64,000 nt of DNA from Luzula sylvatica (lineage: Eukaryota; Streptophyta; Magnoliopsida; Poales; Juncaceae). Of this stretch, positions 1 to 10,510 are shown piece after piece. Both the position numbers and the translations under genes were made by a program. Below the pieces are notes generated by a model that saw only the letters and a list, made by a program, of their open reading frames with translations, had not been told where the DNA came from and ran no database searches. Numbering within the stretch: position 1 is the stretch's first letter; each line of letters opens with the position of its first letter. The stretch lies in assembly GCA_946800325.1 (NCBI GenBank), contig OX326956.1:74039087-74103086 (forward strand). The letters run 5' to 3'.

Positions 1-182
1 CCAAATTCGTTCGCGCAGCTGTATTCCTCTCGCCGGGTCGAGCGATTTTGATATAAAAATCGTGCCATTTGGAGAAAGATTGAGAAAGCCACAATTGGAC
101 AATCTTCATATTCAATAATTCAAGACGAAATTACAAAAAAAATTGTGTTTTTTGTTAATTCGGGTTCAAAATACGTAATTTC
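1..182 (+). repeat. Reference A monomer, haplotype A1
   Basis: First complete A monomer. A1 markers are CGCAGCTG before GTATTCC, GAAAGCCACAATTGGACAATC in the middle, CAAGACGAAATTAC, and ATACGTAATTT at the tail. A1 is usually preceded by a B monomer whose tail reads TTAAATCGGG rather than TTAATTCGGG, so the haplotype block extends back across the monomer boundary. This copy has the CCGGGTCGAG core variant and AAAAAATTGTG instead of AAAAAACTGTG, which recur together in A1 copies such as those near 2190, 7277, 9466 and 16742. Monomer boundaries are a convention; the true unit has no fixed start. Confidence 0.9.
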
Positions 183-364
183 CCAAATTCGGCCGCGATG
201 CTGCATTCCTCTCGTCGAGCCGAGCGATTTTGATATAAAGATCGTGCCATTTGGAGAAAGTATGAGAAAGTTACAATGTGATAATCTTCATATTCAATAA
301 TTCAGGATGAAATTACCAAAAAAACTGTATTTTCTGTTAATTCGGGTTCAAAATACATAATTTC
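183..364 (+). repeat. Reference B monomer
   Basis: Class B monomer. Differences from A: GCATTCC for GTATTCC, CGTCGAGG for CGCCGGGG, AAAGATCG for AAAAATCG, GTATGAGAAAGTTACAATGTGATAA for the ATTGAG...CACAATTGGACAA segment, CAGGATG for CAAGACG, TTACCAAAAAAACTG for TTACAAAAAAAACTG, CTGTATTTTCTG for CTGTGTTTTTTG, and ATACATAATTT for ATACGTAATTT or ATAGGTAATTT. B lacks the CAATTG palindrome present in nearly every A. This copy has the CGAGCCGAG core variant, shared by eye only with the B monomer at 7459, in the block copied at 7277. Confidence 0.9.
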
Positions 365-546
365 CCAAATTCGTTCGCGCTGCTGTATTCCTCTCGCCGG
401 GGCGAGCGATTTTGATATAAAAATCGTGCCATTTGGAGAAAGATTGAGAAAACCACAATTGGACAAACTTCATATTCAATAATTCAAGATGAAATTACAA
501 AAAAAACTGTGTTTTTTATTAATTCGGGTTCAAAATAGGTAATTTC
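365..546 (+). repeat. Reference A monomer, haplotype A2
   Basis: A2 markers are CGCTGCTG before GTATTCC, CCGGGGCGAG core, GAAAACCACAATTGGACAAACTTC, CAAGATGAAATTAC, and ATAGGTAATTT at the tail. The variants travel together in most copies, which marks A2 as a distinct higher-order position and not random noise. A subtype with core CCTGGGCGAG and TTAAAGATG (for example 3276-3457) appears in several duplicated blocks. One A monomer of this haplotype contains 65 G+C in 182 bases by my count. Confidence 0.85.
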
Positions 547-1092
547 CCAAATTCGACCGCGATGCTGCATTCCTCTCGTCGAGGCGAGCGATTTTGATAT
601 AAAAATCGTGCCATTTGGAGAAAGTATGAGAAAGTTACAATGTGATTGACTTCATATTCAATAATTCAGGATGAAATTACCAAAAAAACTGAATTTTCTG
701 TTAATTCGGGTTCAAAATACATAATTTCCCAAATTCGTTCGCGCTGCTGTATTCCTCTCGCCGGGGCGAGCGATTTTGATATAAAAATCGTGCCATTTCG
801 AGAAAGATTGAGAAAACCACAATTGGACAAACTTCATATTCAATAATTCAAGATGAAATTACAAAAAAAACTGTGTTTTTTGTTAATTCGGGTTCAAAAT
901 AGGTAATTTCCCAAATTCGACAGCGCTGCTGCATTCCTCTCGTCGAGGCGAGCGATTTTTATATAAAGATCGTGCCATTTGGAGAAAGTATGAGAAAGTT
1001 ACAATGTGATAATCTTCATATTCAATAATTCAGGATGAAATTACCAAAAAAACTGTATTTTCTGTTAATTCGGGTTCAAAATACATAATTTC

Positions 1093-1273
1093 CCAAATTC
1101 GTTCGCGCTGCTGTATTCCTCTCGCCGGGACGAGCGATTTTGATATAAAAATCGTGCCATTTGGAGAAAGATTGAGAAAGCCACAATTGGACAATCTTCA
1201 TATTCAATAATTCAAGAAGAAATTACAAAAAAACTGTGTTTTTTGTTAATTCGGGTTCAAAATACGTAATTTC
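1093..1273 (+). repeat. Reference A monomer, haplotype A3
   Basis: A3 markers are CGCTGCTG before GTATTCC, core CCGGGACGAG, GAAAGCCACAATTGGACAATC, CAAGAAGAAATTAC with seven A rather than eight before CTGTG, and ATACGTAATTT. The missing A makes this copy 181 bp and shifts all later phases by one. In the 12-mer cycle A3 is followed by B, then by an A1 copy with ATAAATATCG. In some zones A3 heads are joined to A2 bodies (near 17466 and 30217), which suggests exchange within the A class. Confidence 0.85.
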
Positions 1274-1847
1274 CGAAATTCGGCCGCATTGCTGCATTCC
1301 TCTCGTCGAGGCGAGCGATTTTGATATAAAGATCGTGCCATTTGGAGTAAGTATGAGAAATTTACAATGTGATAATCTTCATATTCAATAATTCAGGATG
1401 AAATTACCAAAAAAACTGTATTTTCTGTTAAATCGGGTTCAAAATACATAATTTCCCAAATTCGTTCACGCAGCTGTATTCCTCTCGCCGGGGCGAGCGA
1501 TTTTGATATAAATATCGTGCCATTTGGAGAAAGATTGAGAAAGCCACAATTGGACAATCTTCATATTTAATAATTCAAGACGAAATTACAAAAAAAACTG
1601 TGTTTTTTGTTAATTCGGGTTCAAAATACGTAATTTCCCAAATTCGGCCGCGCTGCTGCATTCCTCTCGTCGAGGCGAGCGATTTTGATATAAAGATCGT
1701 GCCATTTGGAGAAAGTATGAGAAAGTTACAATGTGATAATCTTCATATTCAATAATTCAGGATGAAATTACCAAAAAAACTGTATTTTCTGTTAAATCGG
1801 GTTCAAAATACATAATTTCCCAAATTCGTTCGCGCAGCTGTATTCCT

Positions 1848-1861
1848 CTCGCCGGGGCGAG
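1848..1861. other. GC-rich dyad CTCGCC-GG-GGCGAG, representative A copy
   Basis: A perfect 6-bp inverted repeat around a 2-bp centre, at monomer positions about 29-42. The same position in nearly every monomer keeps the outer CTCG/CGAG arms while the inner bases vary: A copies read CCGGGG, CCTGGG, CTGGGG, CCGGGA or CCGGGT, and B copies usually TCGAGG. Whether it extrudes as a hairpin or binds a dimeric protein cannot be told from sequence. Confidence 0.85.
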
Positions 1862-1881
1862 CGATTTTGATATAAAAATCG
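1862..1881. other. Dyad CGATTTT-GATATA-AAAATCG adjoining the GC-rich dyad
   Basis: A perfect 7-bp inverted repeat with a 6-base spacer, starting at the base after the GC-rich dyad, so the two form a 34-bp double-dyad module in A monomers. In B the right arm is usually AAGATCG, which breaks one pair. In a B subtype GATATA becomes TATATA. The ATAAATATCG variant of some A1 copies also breaks one pair. Confidence 0.85.
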
Positions 1882-1945
1882 TGCCATTTGGAGAAAGATT
1901 GAGAAAGCCACAATTGGACAATCTTCATATTCAATAATTCAAGAC

Positions 1946-2001
1946 GAAATTACAAAAAAAACTGTGTTTTTTGTTAATTCGGGTTCAAAATACGTAATTT
2001 C
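1946..2001. other. AT-rich nested inverted repeats in the A tail, representative copy
   Basis: Outer arms GAAATTAC (1946-1953) and GTAATTTC (1994-2001) are perfect reverse complements. Inside them ACAAAAAA (1952-1959) and TTTTTTGT (1967-1974) form an 8-bp stem around a 7-base loop. The AC at 1952-1953 is shared, so the two stems compete at one end. A third pairing, AATTCGGG (1976-1983) with CCCAAATT (2001-2008), matches 7 of 8 and spans the monomer boundary. B tails read ATAATTTC and ACCAAAAAAA...TTTTCTGT, which weakens both A stems. Confidence 0.75.
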
Positions 2002-3820
2002 CCAAATTCGGCCGCGATGCTGCATTCCTCTCGTCGAGGCGAGCGATTTTGATATAAAGATCGTGCCATTTGGAGAAAGTATGAGAAAGTTACAATGTGA
2101 TAATCTTCATATTCAATAATTCAGGATGAAATTACCAAAAAAACTGTATTTTCTGTTAAATCGCGTTCAAAATACATAATTTCCCAAATTCGTTCGCGCA
2201 GCTGTATTCCTCTCGCCGGGTCGAGCGATTTTGATATAAAAATCGTGCCATTTGGAGAAAGATTGAGAAAGCCACAATTGGACAATCTTCATATTCAATA
2301 ATTCAAGACGAAATTACAAAAAAAATTGTGTTTTTTGTTAATTCGGGTTCAAAATACGTAATTTCCCAAATTCGGCCGCGATGCTGCATTCCTCTCGTCG
2401 AGGCGAGCGATTTTGATATAAAGATCGTGCCATTTGGAGAAAGTATGAGAAAGTTACAATGTGATAATCTTCATATTCAATAATTCAGGATGAAATTACC
2501 AAAAAAACTGTATTTTCTGTTAATTCGGGTTCAAAATACATAATTTCCCAAATTCGTTCGCGCTGCTGTATTCCTCTCGCCGGGGCGAGCGATTTTGATA
2601 TAAAAATCGTGCCATTTGGAGAAAGATTGAGAAAACCACAATTGGACAAACTTCATATTCAATAATTCAAGATGAAATTACAAAAAAAACTGTGTTTTTT
2701 ATTAATTCGGGTTCAAAATAGGTAATTTCCCAAATTCGACCGCGCTGCTGCATTCCTCTCGTCGAGGCGAGCGATTTTGATATAAAGATCGTGCCATTTG
2801 GAGAAAGTATGAGAAAGTTACAATGTGATTAACTTCATATTCAATAATTCAGGATGAAATTACCAAAAAAACTGTATTTTCTGTTAATTCGGGTTCAAAA
2901 TACATAATTTCCCAAATTCGTTCGCGCTGCTGTATTCCTCTCGCCGGGGCGACCGATTTTGATATAAAAATCGTGCCATTTCGAGAAAGATTGAGAAAAC
3001 CACAATTGGACAAACTTCATATTCAATAATTCAAGATAAAATTACAAAAAAAACTGTGTTTTTTGTTAATTCGGGTTCAAAATAGGTAATTTCCCAAATT
3101 CGACAGCGCTGCTGCATTCCTCTCGTCGAGGCGAGCGATTTTTATATAAAGATCGTGCCATTTGGAGAAAGTATGAGAAAGTTACAATGTGATAATCTTC
3201 ATATTCAATAATTCAGGATGAAATTACCAAAAAAACTGTATTTTCTATTAATTCGGGTTCAAAATACATAATTTCCCAAATTCGTTCGCGCTGCTGTATT
3301 CCTCTCGCCTGGGCGAGCGATTTTGATATAAAAATCGTGCCATTTGGAGAAAGATTGAGAAAACCACAATTGGACAAACTTCATATTCAATAATTAAAGA
3401 TGAAATTACAAAAGAAACTGTGTTTTTTGTTAATTCGGGTTCAAAATAGGTAATTTCCCAAATTCGACCGCGGTGCTGCATTCCTCTCGTCGAGGCGAGC
3501 GATTTTTATATAAAGATCGTGCCATTTGGAGAAAGTATGAGAAAGTTACAATGTGATAATCTTGATATTCAATAATTCAGGATGAAATTACCAAAAAAAC
3601 TGTATTTTTTGTTAATTCGGGTTCAAAATATATAATTTTCCAAATTCGTTCGCGCTGCTGTATTCCTCTCGCCGGGACGAGCGATTTTGATATAAAAATC
3701 GTGCCATTTGGAGACAGATTGAGAAAGCCACAATTGGACAATCTTCATATTCAATAATTCAAGAAGAAATTACAAAAAATCTGTGTTTTTTGTTAATTCG
3801 GGTTCAAAATACGTAATTTC

Positions 3821-4001
3821 CCAAATTCGGCCGCGCCGCTGCATTCCTCTCGTCGAGGCGAGCGATTTTGATATAAAGATCGTGCCATTTGGAGAAAGAT
3901 TGAGAAAGCCACAATTGGACAATCTTCATATTCAATAATTCAAGAAGAAATTACAAAAAATCTGTGTTTTTTGTTAATTCGGGTTCAAAATACGTAATTT
4001 C
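3821..4001 (+). repeat. B/A hybrid monomer, copy 1
   Basis: The left part is B (GCATTCCTCTCGTCGAGG, AAAGATCG) and the right part is A3-like (ATTGAGAAAGCCACAATTGGAC, CAAGAAG, six A then TCTGTG). The switch lies between 3879 and 3898, inside ATCGTGCC...GAAAG, which both classes share. It follows an A monomer and precedes a B, so the alternation slips by one. The simplest reading is an unequal crossover between a B and an A monomer. Confidence 0.9.
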
Positions 4002-5820
4002 CCAAATTCGGCCGCGTTGCTGCATTCCTCTCTTCGAGGCGAGCGATTTTTATATAAAGATCGTGCCATTTGGAGAAAGTATGAGAAAGTTACAATGTGA
4101 TAATCTTGATATTCAATAATTCAGGATGAAATTACCAAAAAAACTGTATTTTCTGTTAATTCGGGTTCAAAATATATAATTTCCCAAATTCGTTCGCGCT
4201 GTTGTATTCCTCTCGCCGGGACGAGCGATTTTGATATAAAAATCGTGCCATTTGGAGAAAGATTGAGAAAGCCACAATTGGACAATCTTCATATTCAATA
4301 ATTCAAGACGAAATTACAAAAAAAACTGTGTTTTTTGTTAATTCGGGTTCAAAATACGTAATTTCCCAAATTCGGCCGCGCTGCTGCATTCCTCTCGTCG
4401 AGGCGAGCGATTTTGATATAAAGATCGTGCCATTTGGAGAAAGTATGAGAAAGTTACAATGTGATAATCTTCATATTCAATAATTCAGGATGAAATTACC
4501 AAAAAAACTGTATTTTCTGTTAATTCGGGTTCAAAATACATAATTTCCCAAATTCGTTCGCGCTGCTGTATTCCTCTCGCCGGGGCGAGCGATTTTGATA
4601 TAAAAATCGTGCCATTTGGAGAAAGATTGAGAAAACCACAATTGGACAAACTTCATATTCAATAATTCAAGATGAAATTACAAAAAAAACTGTGTTTTTT
4701 ATTAATTCGGGTTCAAAATAGGTAATTTCCCAAATTCGACCGCGCTGCTGCATTCCTCTCGTCGAGGCGAGCGATTTTGATATAAAGATCGTGCCATTTG
4801 GAGAAAGTATGAGAAAGTTACAATGTGATTAACTTCATATTCAATAATTCAGGATGAAATTACCAAAAAAACTGTATTTTCTGTTAATTCGGGTTCAAAA
4901 TACATAATTTCCCAAATTCGTTCGCGCTGCTGTATTCCTCTCGCCGGGGCGACCGATTTTGATATAAAAATCGTGCCATTTCGAGAAAGATTGAGAAAAC
5001 CACAATTGGACAAACTTCATATTCAATAATTCAAGATAAAATTACAAAAAAAACTGTGTTTTTTGTTAATTCGGGTTCAAAATAGGTAATTTCCCAAATT
5101 CGACAGCGCTGCTGCATTCCTCTCGTCGAGGCGAGCGATTTTTATATAAAGATCGTGCCATTTGGAGAAAGTATGAGAAAGTTACAATGTGATAATCTTC
5201 ATATTCAATAATTCAGGATGAAATTACCAAAAAAACTGTATTTTCTATTAATTCGGGTTCAAAATACATAATTTCCCAAATTCGTTCGCGCTGCTGTATT
5301 CCTCTCGCCTGGGCGAGCGATTTTGATATAAAAATCGTGCCATTTGGAGAAAGATTGAGAAAACCACAATTGGACAAACTTCATATTCAATAATTAAAGA
5401 TGAAATTACAAAAGAAACTGTGTTTTTTGTTAATTCGGGTTCAAAATAGGTAATTTCCCAAATTCGACCGCGGTGCTGCATTCCTCTCGTCGAGGCGAGC
5501 GATTTTTATATAAAGATCGTGCCATTTGGAGAAAGTATGAGAAAGTTACAATGTGATAATCTTGATATTCAATAATTCAGGATGAAATTACCAAAAAAAC
5601 TGTATTTTTTGTTAATTCGGGTTCAAAATATATAATTTTCCAAATTCGTTCGCGCTGCTGTATTCCTCTCGCCGGGACGAGCGATTTTGATATAAAAATC
5701 GTGCCATTTGGAGACAGATTGAGAAAGCCACAATTGGACAATCTTCATATTCAATAATTCAAGAAGAAATTACAAAAAATCTGTGTTTTTTGTTAATTCG
5801 GGTTCAAAATACGTAATTTC

Positions 5821-6001
5821 CCAAATTCGGCCGCGCCGCTGCATTCCTCTCGTCGAGGCGAGCGATTTTGATATAACGATCGTGCCATTTGGAGAAAGAT
5901 TGAGAAAGCCACAATTGGACAATCTTCATATTCAATAATTCAAGAAGAAATTACAAAAAATCTGTGTTTTTTGTTAATTCGGGTTCAAAATACGTAATTT
6001 C
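5821..6001 (+). repeat. B/A hybrid monomer, copy 2
   Basis: Same hybrid as at 3821, carried by the 2000-bp duplication, with the switch within 5879-5898. This copy alone has ATAACGATCG, the private A-to-C change at 5877. Confidence 0.9.
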
Positions 6002-6381
6002 CCAAATTCGGCCGCGTTGCTGCATTCCTCTCTTCGAGGCGAGCGATTTTTATATAAAGATCGTGCCATTTGGAGAAAGTATGAGAAAGTTACAATGTGA
6101 TAATCTTGATATTCAATAATTCAGGATGAAATTACCAAAAAAACTGTATTTTCTGTTAATTCGGGTTCAAAATATATAATTTCCCAAATTCGTTCGCGCT
6201 GTTGTATTCCTCTCGCCGGGACGAGCGATTTTGATATAAAAATCGTGCCATTTGGAGAAAGATTGAGAAAGCCACAATTGGACAATCTTCATATTCAATA
6301 ATTCAAGACGAAATTACAAAAAAAACTGTGTTTTTTGTTAATTCGGGTTCAAAATACGTAATTTCCCAAATTCGGCCGCGC

Positions 6382-8044
6382 TGCTGCATTCCTCTCGTCG
6401 AGGCGAGCGATTTTGATATAAAGATCGTGCCATTTGGAGAAAGTATGAGAAAGTTACAATGTGATTAACTTCATATTCAATAATTCAGGATGAAATTACC
6501 AAAAAAACTGTATTTTCTGTTAATTCGGGTTCAAAATACATAATTTCCCAAATTCGTTCGCGCTGCTGTATTCCTCTCGCTGGGGCGAGCGATTTTGATA
6601 TAAAAATCGTGCCATTTCGAGAAAGATTGAGAAAACCACAATTGGACAAACTTCATATTCAATAATTCAAGATGAAATTACAAAAAAAAACTGTGTTTTT
6701 TGTTAATTCGGGTTCAAAATAGGTAATTTCCCAAATTCGACAGCGCTGCTGCATTCCTCTCGTCGAGGCGAGCGATTTTTATATAAAGATCGTGCCATTT
6801 GGAGAAAGTATGAGAAAGTTACAATGTGATAATCTTCATATTCAATAATTCAGGATGAAATTACCAAAAAAACTGTATTTTCTGTTAAATCGGGTTCAAA
6901 ATACATAATTTCCCAAATTCGTTCGCGCAGCTGTATTCCTCTCGCCGGGGCGAGCGATTTTGATATAAAAATCGTGCCATTTGGAGAAAGATTGAGAAAG
7001 CCACAATTGGACAATCTTCATATTCAATAATTCAAGACGAAATTACAAAAAAAACTGTGTTTTTTGTTAATTCGGGTTCAAAATACGTAATTTCCCAAAT
7101 TCGGCCGCGATGCTGCATTCCTCTCGTCGAGGCGAGCGATTTTGATATAAAGATCGTGCCATTTGGAGAAAGTATGAGAAAGTTACAATGTGATAATCTT
7201 CATATTCAATAATTCAGGATGAAATTACCAAAAAAACTGTATTTTCTGTTAAATCGGGTTCAAAATACATAATTTCCCAAATTCGTTCGCGCAGCTGTAT
7301 TCCTCTCGCCGGGTCGAGCGATTTTGATATAAAAATCGTGCCATTTGGAGAAAGATTGAGAAAGCCACAATTGGACAATCTTCATATTCAATAATTCAAG
7401 ACGAAATTACAAAAAAAATTGTGTTTTTTGTTAATTCGGGTTCAAAATACGTAATTTCCCAAATTCGGCCGCGATGCTGCATTCCTCTCGTCGAGCCGAG
7501 CGATTTTGATATAAAGATCGTGCCATTTGGAGAAAGTATGAGAAAGTTACAATGTGATAATCTTCATATTCAATAATTCAGGATGAAATTACCAAAAAAA
7601 CTGTATTTTCTGTTAATTCGGGTTCAAAATACATAATTTCCCAAATTCGTTCGCGCTGCTGTATTCCTCTCGCCGGGGCGAGCGATTTTGATATAAAAAT
7701 CGTGCCATTTGGAGAAAGATTGAGAAAACCACAATTGGACAAACTTCATATTCAATAATTCAAGATGAAATTACAAAAAAAACTGTGTTTTTTATTAATT
7801 CGGGTTCAAAATAGGTAATTTCCCAAATTCGACAGCGATGCTGCATTCCTCTCGTCGAGGCGAGCGATTTTGATATAAAAATCGTGCCATTTGGAGAAAG
7901 TATGAGAAAGTTACAATGTGATTGACTTCATATTCAATAATTCAGGATGAAATTACCAAAAAAACTGAATTTTCTGTTAATTCGGGTTCAAAATACATAA
8001 TTTCCCAAATTCGTTCGCGCTGCTGTATTCCTCTCGCCGGGGCG
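6382..8044 (+). repeat. Segment joining the 11-mer duplication to the copy of the window start
   Basis: Regular A-B dimers with A2-like then A1 haplotypes. An A tail near 6681 carries a nine-A run, one more than usual. From 7277 the sequence repeats base 1 onward at offset 7276, including the rare CGAGCCGAG B core (near 7490) and the B copy with ATAAAAATCG near 7879. No non-satellite sequence is present. Confidence 0.85.
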
Positions 8045-10510
8045 AGCGATTTTGATATAAAAATCGTGCCATTTCGAGAAAGATTGAGAAAACCACAATT
8101 GGACAAACTTCATATTCAATAATTCAAGATGAAATTACAAAAAAAACTGTGTTTTTTGTTAATTCGGGTTCAAAATAGGTAATTTCCCAAATTCGACAGC
8201 GCTGCTGCATTCCTCTCGTCGAGGCGAGCGATTTTTATATAAAGATCGTGCCATTTGGAGAAAGTATGAGAAAGTTACAATGTGATAATCTTCATATTCA
8301 ATAATTCAGGATGAAATTACCAAAAAAACTGTATTTTCTGTTAATTCGGGTTCAAAATACATAATTTCCCAAATTCGTTCGCGCTGCTGTATTCCTCTCG
8401 CCGGGACGAGCGATTTTGATATAAAAATCGTGCCATTTGGAGAAAGATTGAGAAAGCCACAATTGGACAATCTTCATATTCAATAATTCAAGAAGAAATT
8501 ACAAAAAAACTGTGTTTTTTGTTAATTCGGGTTCAAAATACGTAATTTCCGAAATTCGGCCGCATTGCTGCATTCCTCTCGTCGAGGCGAGCGATTTTGA
8601 TATAAAGATCGTGCCATTTGGAGTAAGTATGAGAAATTTACAATGTGATAATCTTCATATTCAATAATTCAGGATGAAATTACCAAAAAAACTGTATTTT
8701 CTGTTAAATCGGGTTCAAAATACATAATTTCCCAAATTCGTTCACGCAGCTGTATTCCTCTCGCCGGGGCGAGCGATTTTGATATAAATATCGTGCCATT
8801 TGGAGAAAGATTGAGAAAGCCACAATTGGACAATCTTCATATTTAATAATTCAAGACGAAATTACAAAAAAAACTGTGTTTTTTGTTAATTCGGGTTCAA
8901 AATACGTAATTTCCCAAATTCGGCCGCGCTGCTGCATTCCTCTCGTCGAGGCGAGCGATTTTGATATAAAGATCGTGCCATTTGGAGAAAGTATGAGAAA
9001 GTTACAATGTGATAATCTTCATATTCAATAATTCAGGATGAAATTACCAAAAAAACTGTATTTTCTGTTAAATCGGGTTCAAAATACATAATTTCCCAAA
9101 TTCGTTCGCGCAGCTGTATTCCTCTCGCCGGGGCGAGCGATTTTGATATAAAAATCGTGCCATTTGGAGAAAGATTGAGAAAGCCACAATTGGACAATCT
9201 TCATATTCAATAATTCAAGACGAAATTACAAAAAAAACTGTGTTTTTTGTTAATTCGGGTTCAAAATACGTAATTTCCCAAATTCGGCCGCGAAGCTGCA
9301 TTCCTCTCGTCGAGGCGAGCGATTTTGATATAAAGATCGTGCCATTTGGAGAAAGTATGAGAAAGTTACAATGTGATAATCTTCATATTCAATAATTCAG
9401 GATGAAATTACCAAAAAAACTGTATTTTCTGTTAAATCGCGTTCAAAATACATAATTTCCCAAATTCGTTCGCGCAGCTGTATTCCTCTCGCCGGGTCGA
9501 GCGATTTTGATATAAAAATCGTGCCATTTGGAGAAAGATTGAGAAAGCCACAATTGGACAATCTTCATATTCAATAATTCAAGACGAAATTACAAAAAAA
9601 ATTGTGTTTTTTGTTAATTCGGGTTCAAAATACGTAATTTCCCAAATTCGGCCGCGATGCTGCATTCCTCTCGTCGAGGCGAGCGATTTTGATATAAAGA
9701 TCGTGCCATTTGGAGAAAGTATGAGAAAGTTACAATGTGATAATCTTCATATTCAATAATTCAGGATGAAATTACCAAAAAAACTGTATTTTCTGTTAAT
9801 TCGGGTTCAAAATACATAATTTCCCAAATTCGTTCGCGCTGCTGTATTCCTCTCGCCGGGGCGAGCGATTTTGATATAAAAATCGTGCCATTTGGAGAAA
9901 GATTGAGAAAACCACAATTGGACAAACTTCATATTCAATAATTCAAGATGAAATTACAAAAAAAACTGTGTTTTTTATTAATTCGGGTTCAAAATAGGTA
10001 ATTTCCCAAATTCGACCGCGCTGCTGCATTCCTCTCGTCGAGGCGAGCGATTTTGATATAAAGATCGTGCCATTTGGAGAAAGTATGAGAAAGTTACAAT
10101 GTGATTAACTTCATATTCAATAATTCAGGATGAAATTACCAAAAAAACTGTATTTTCTGTTAATTCGGGTTCAAAATACATAATTTCCCAAATTCGTTCG
10201 CGCTGCTGTATTCCTCTCGCCGGGGCGACCGATTTTGATATAAAAATCGTGCCATTTCGAGAAAGATTGAGAAAACCACAATTGGACAAACTTCATATTC
10301 AATAATTCAAGATGAAATTACAAAAAAAACTGTGTTTTTTGTTAATTCGGGTTCAAAATAGGTAATTTCCCAAATTCGACAGCGCTGCTGCATTCCTCTC
10401 GTCGAGGCGAGCGATTTTTATATAAAGATCGTGCCATTTGGAGAAAGTATGAGAAAGTTACAATGTGATAATATTCATATTCAATAATTCAGGATGAAAT
10501 TACCAAAAAA
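7277..10510 (+). repeat. Copy of the first 3.2 kb, offset 7276 bp
   Basis: Bases 7277 to about 10510 reproduce 1 to about 3230 in monomer order and in rare markers: GTGATTGACTTC, CTGAATTTT, TTCCGAAATTCGGCCGCATT, AATCGCGTTC and GCGACCGATT. Differences are sparse, for example GATGAAATTAC at about 10313 where the first copy has GATAAAATTAC, and GTGATAATATTC near 10470. The match ends near 10520, where the first copy continues into the CCTGGGCGAG A2 subtype and this one into A3. Confidence 0.85.

Larger units (their letters stand above)
1..2381 (+). repeat. Leading segment: 12-mer haplotype cycle
   Basis: A monomers in order: A1 (1), A2 (365), A2 (729), A3 (1093), then three A1 (about 1456, 1820, 2184), each followed by B. 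The B monomer at 547-728 carries the A-type ATAAAAATCG, a single-site conversion or point change. It is followed by the GTGATTGACTTC variant in the B body. The segment up to about 3230 recurs from 7277 at an offset of 7276 bp (40 monomers minus 4 bp), with few differences, such as GCCGCGATG here against GCCGCGAAG near 9290. Confidence 0.85.
2382..6381 (+). repeat. 11-monomer tandem duplication, two copies of 2000 bp
   Basis: Bases 2382-4381 and 4382-6381 match at an offset of exactly 2000 bp (11 x 182 minus 2). They share several rare markers: CAAGATAAAATTAC, CCTGGGCGAG, GAGACAGATTGAG, AAAAAATCTGTG, and a B/A hybrid monomer. I saw one difference by eye, A at 3877 against C at 5877. The copy boundaries are approximate: bases just left of 2382 differ from those left of 4382 (ATGCTGC against CTGCTGC, AATTGTG against AACTGTG). 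The unit has an odd monomer number only because the hybrid shifts the A-B phase. Confidence 0.88.

Noticed and set aside
646..846. Plus-strand open frames at 646 and 7922 (66 codons), and at 45912 and 47371 (71 codons)
   Set aside because: The first pair begins at TTG and arises from GTGATTGACTTC. The second pair is open because of the extra T in CTATTTTGG. All are satellite sequence copied by duplication.
3248..3481. Minus-strand open frame of 77 codons, recurring near 5248, 12707, 14344, 20528, 22894, 25989, 32360, 46918 and 48377
   Set aside because: It covers about 1.3 satellite monomers and is open only in copies with the right A2 subtype and indels. The 182-bp period shifts frame at each monomer (182 = 3 x 60 + 2), so no frame can stay open along the array. 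No start context, codon signal or known domain. Its recurrence follows block duplications.
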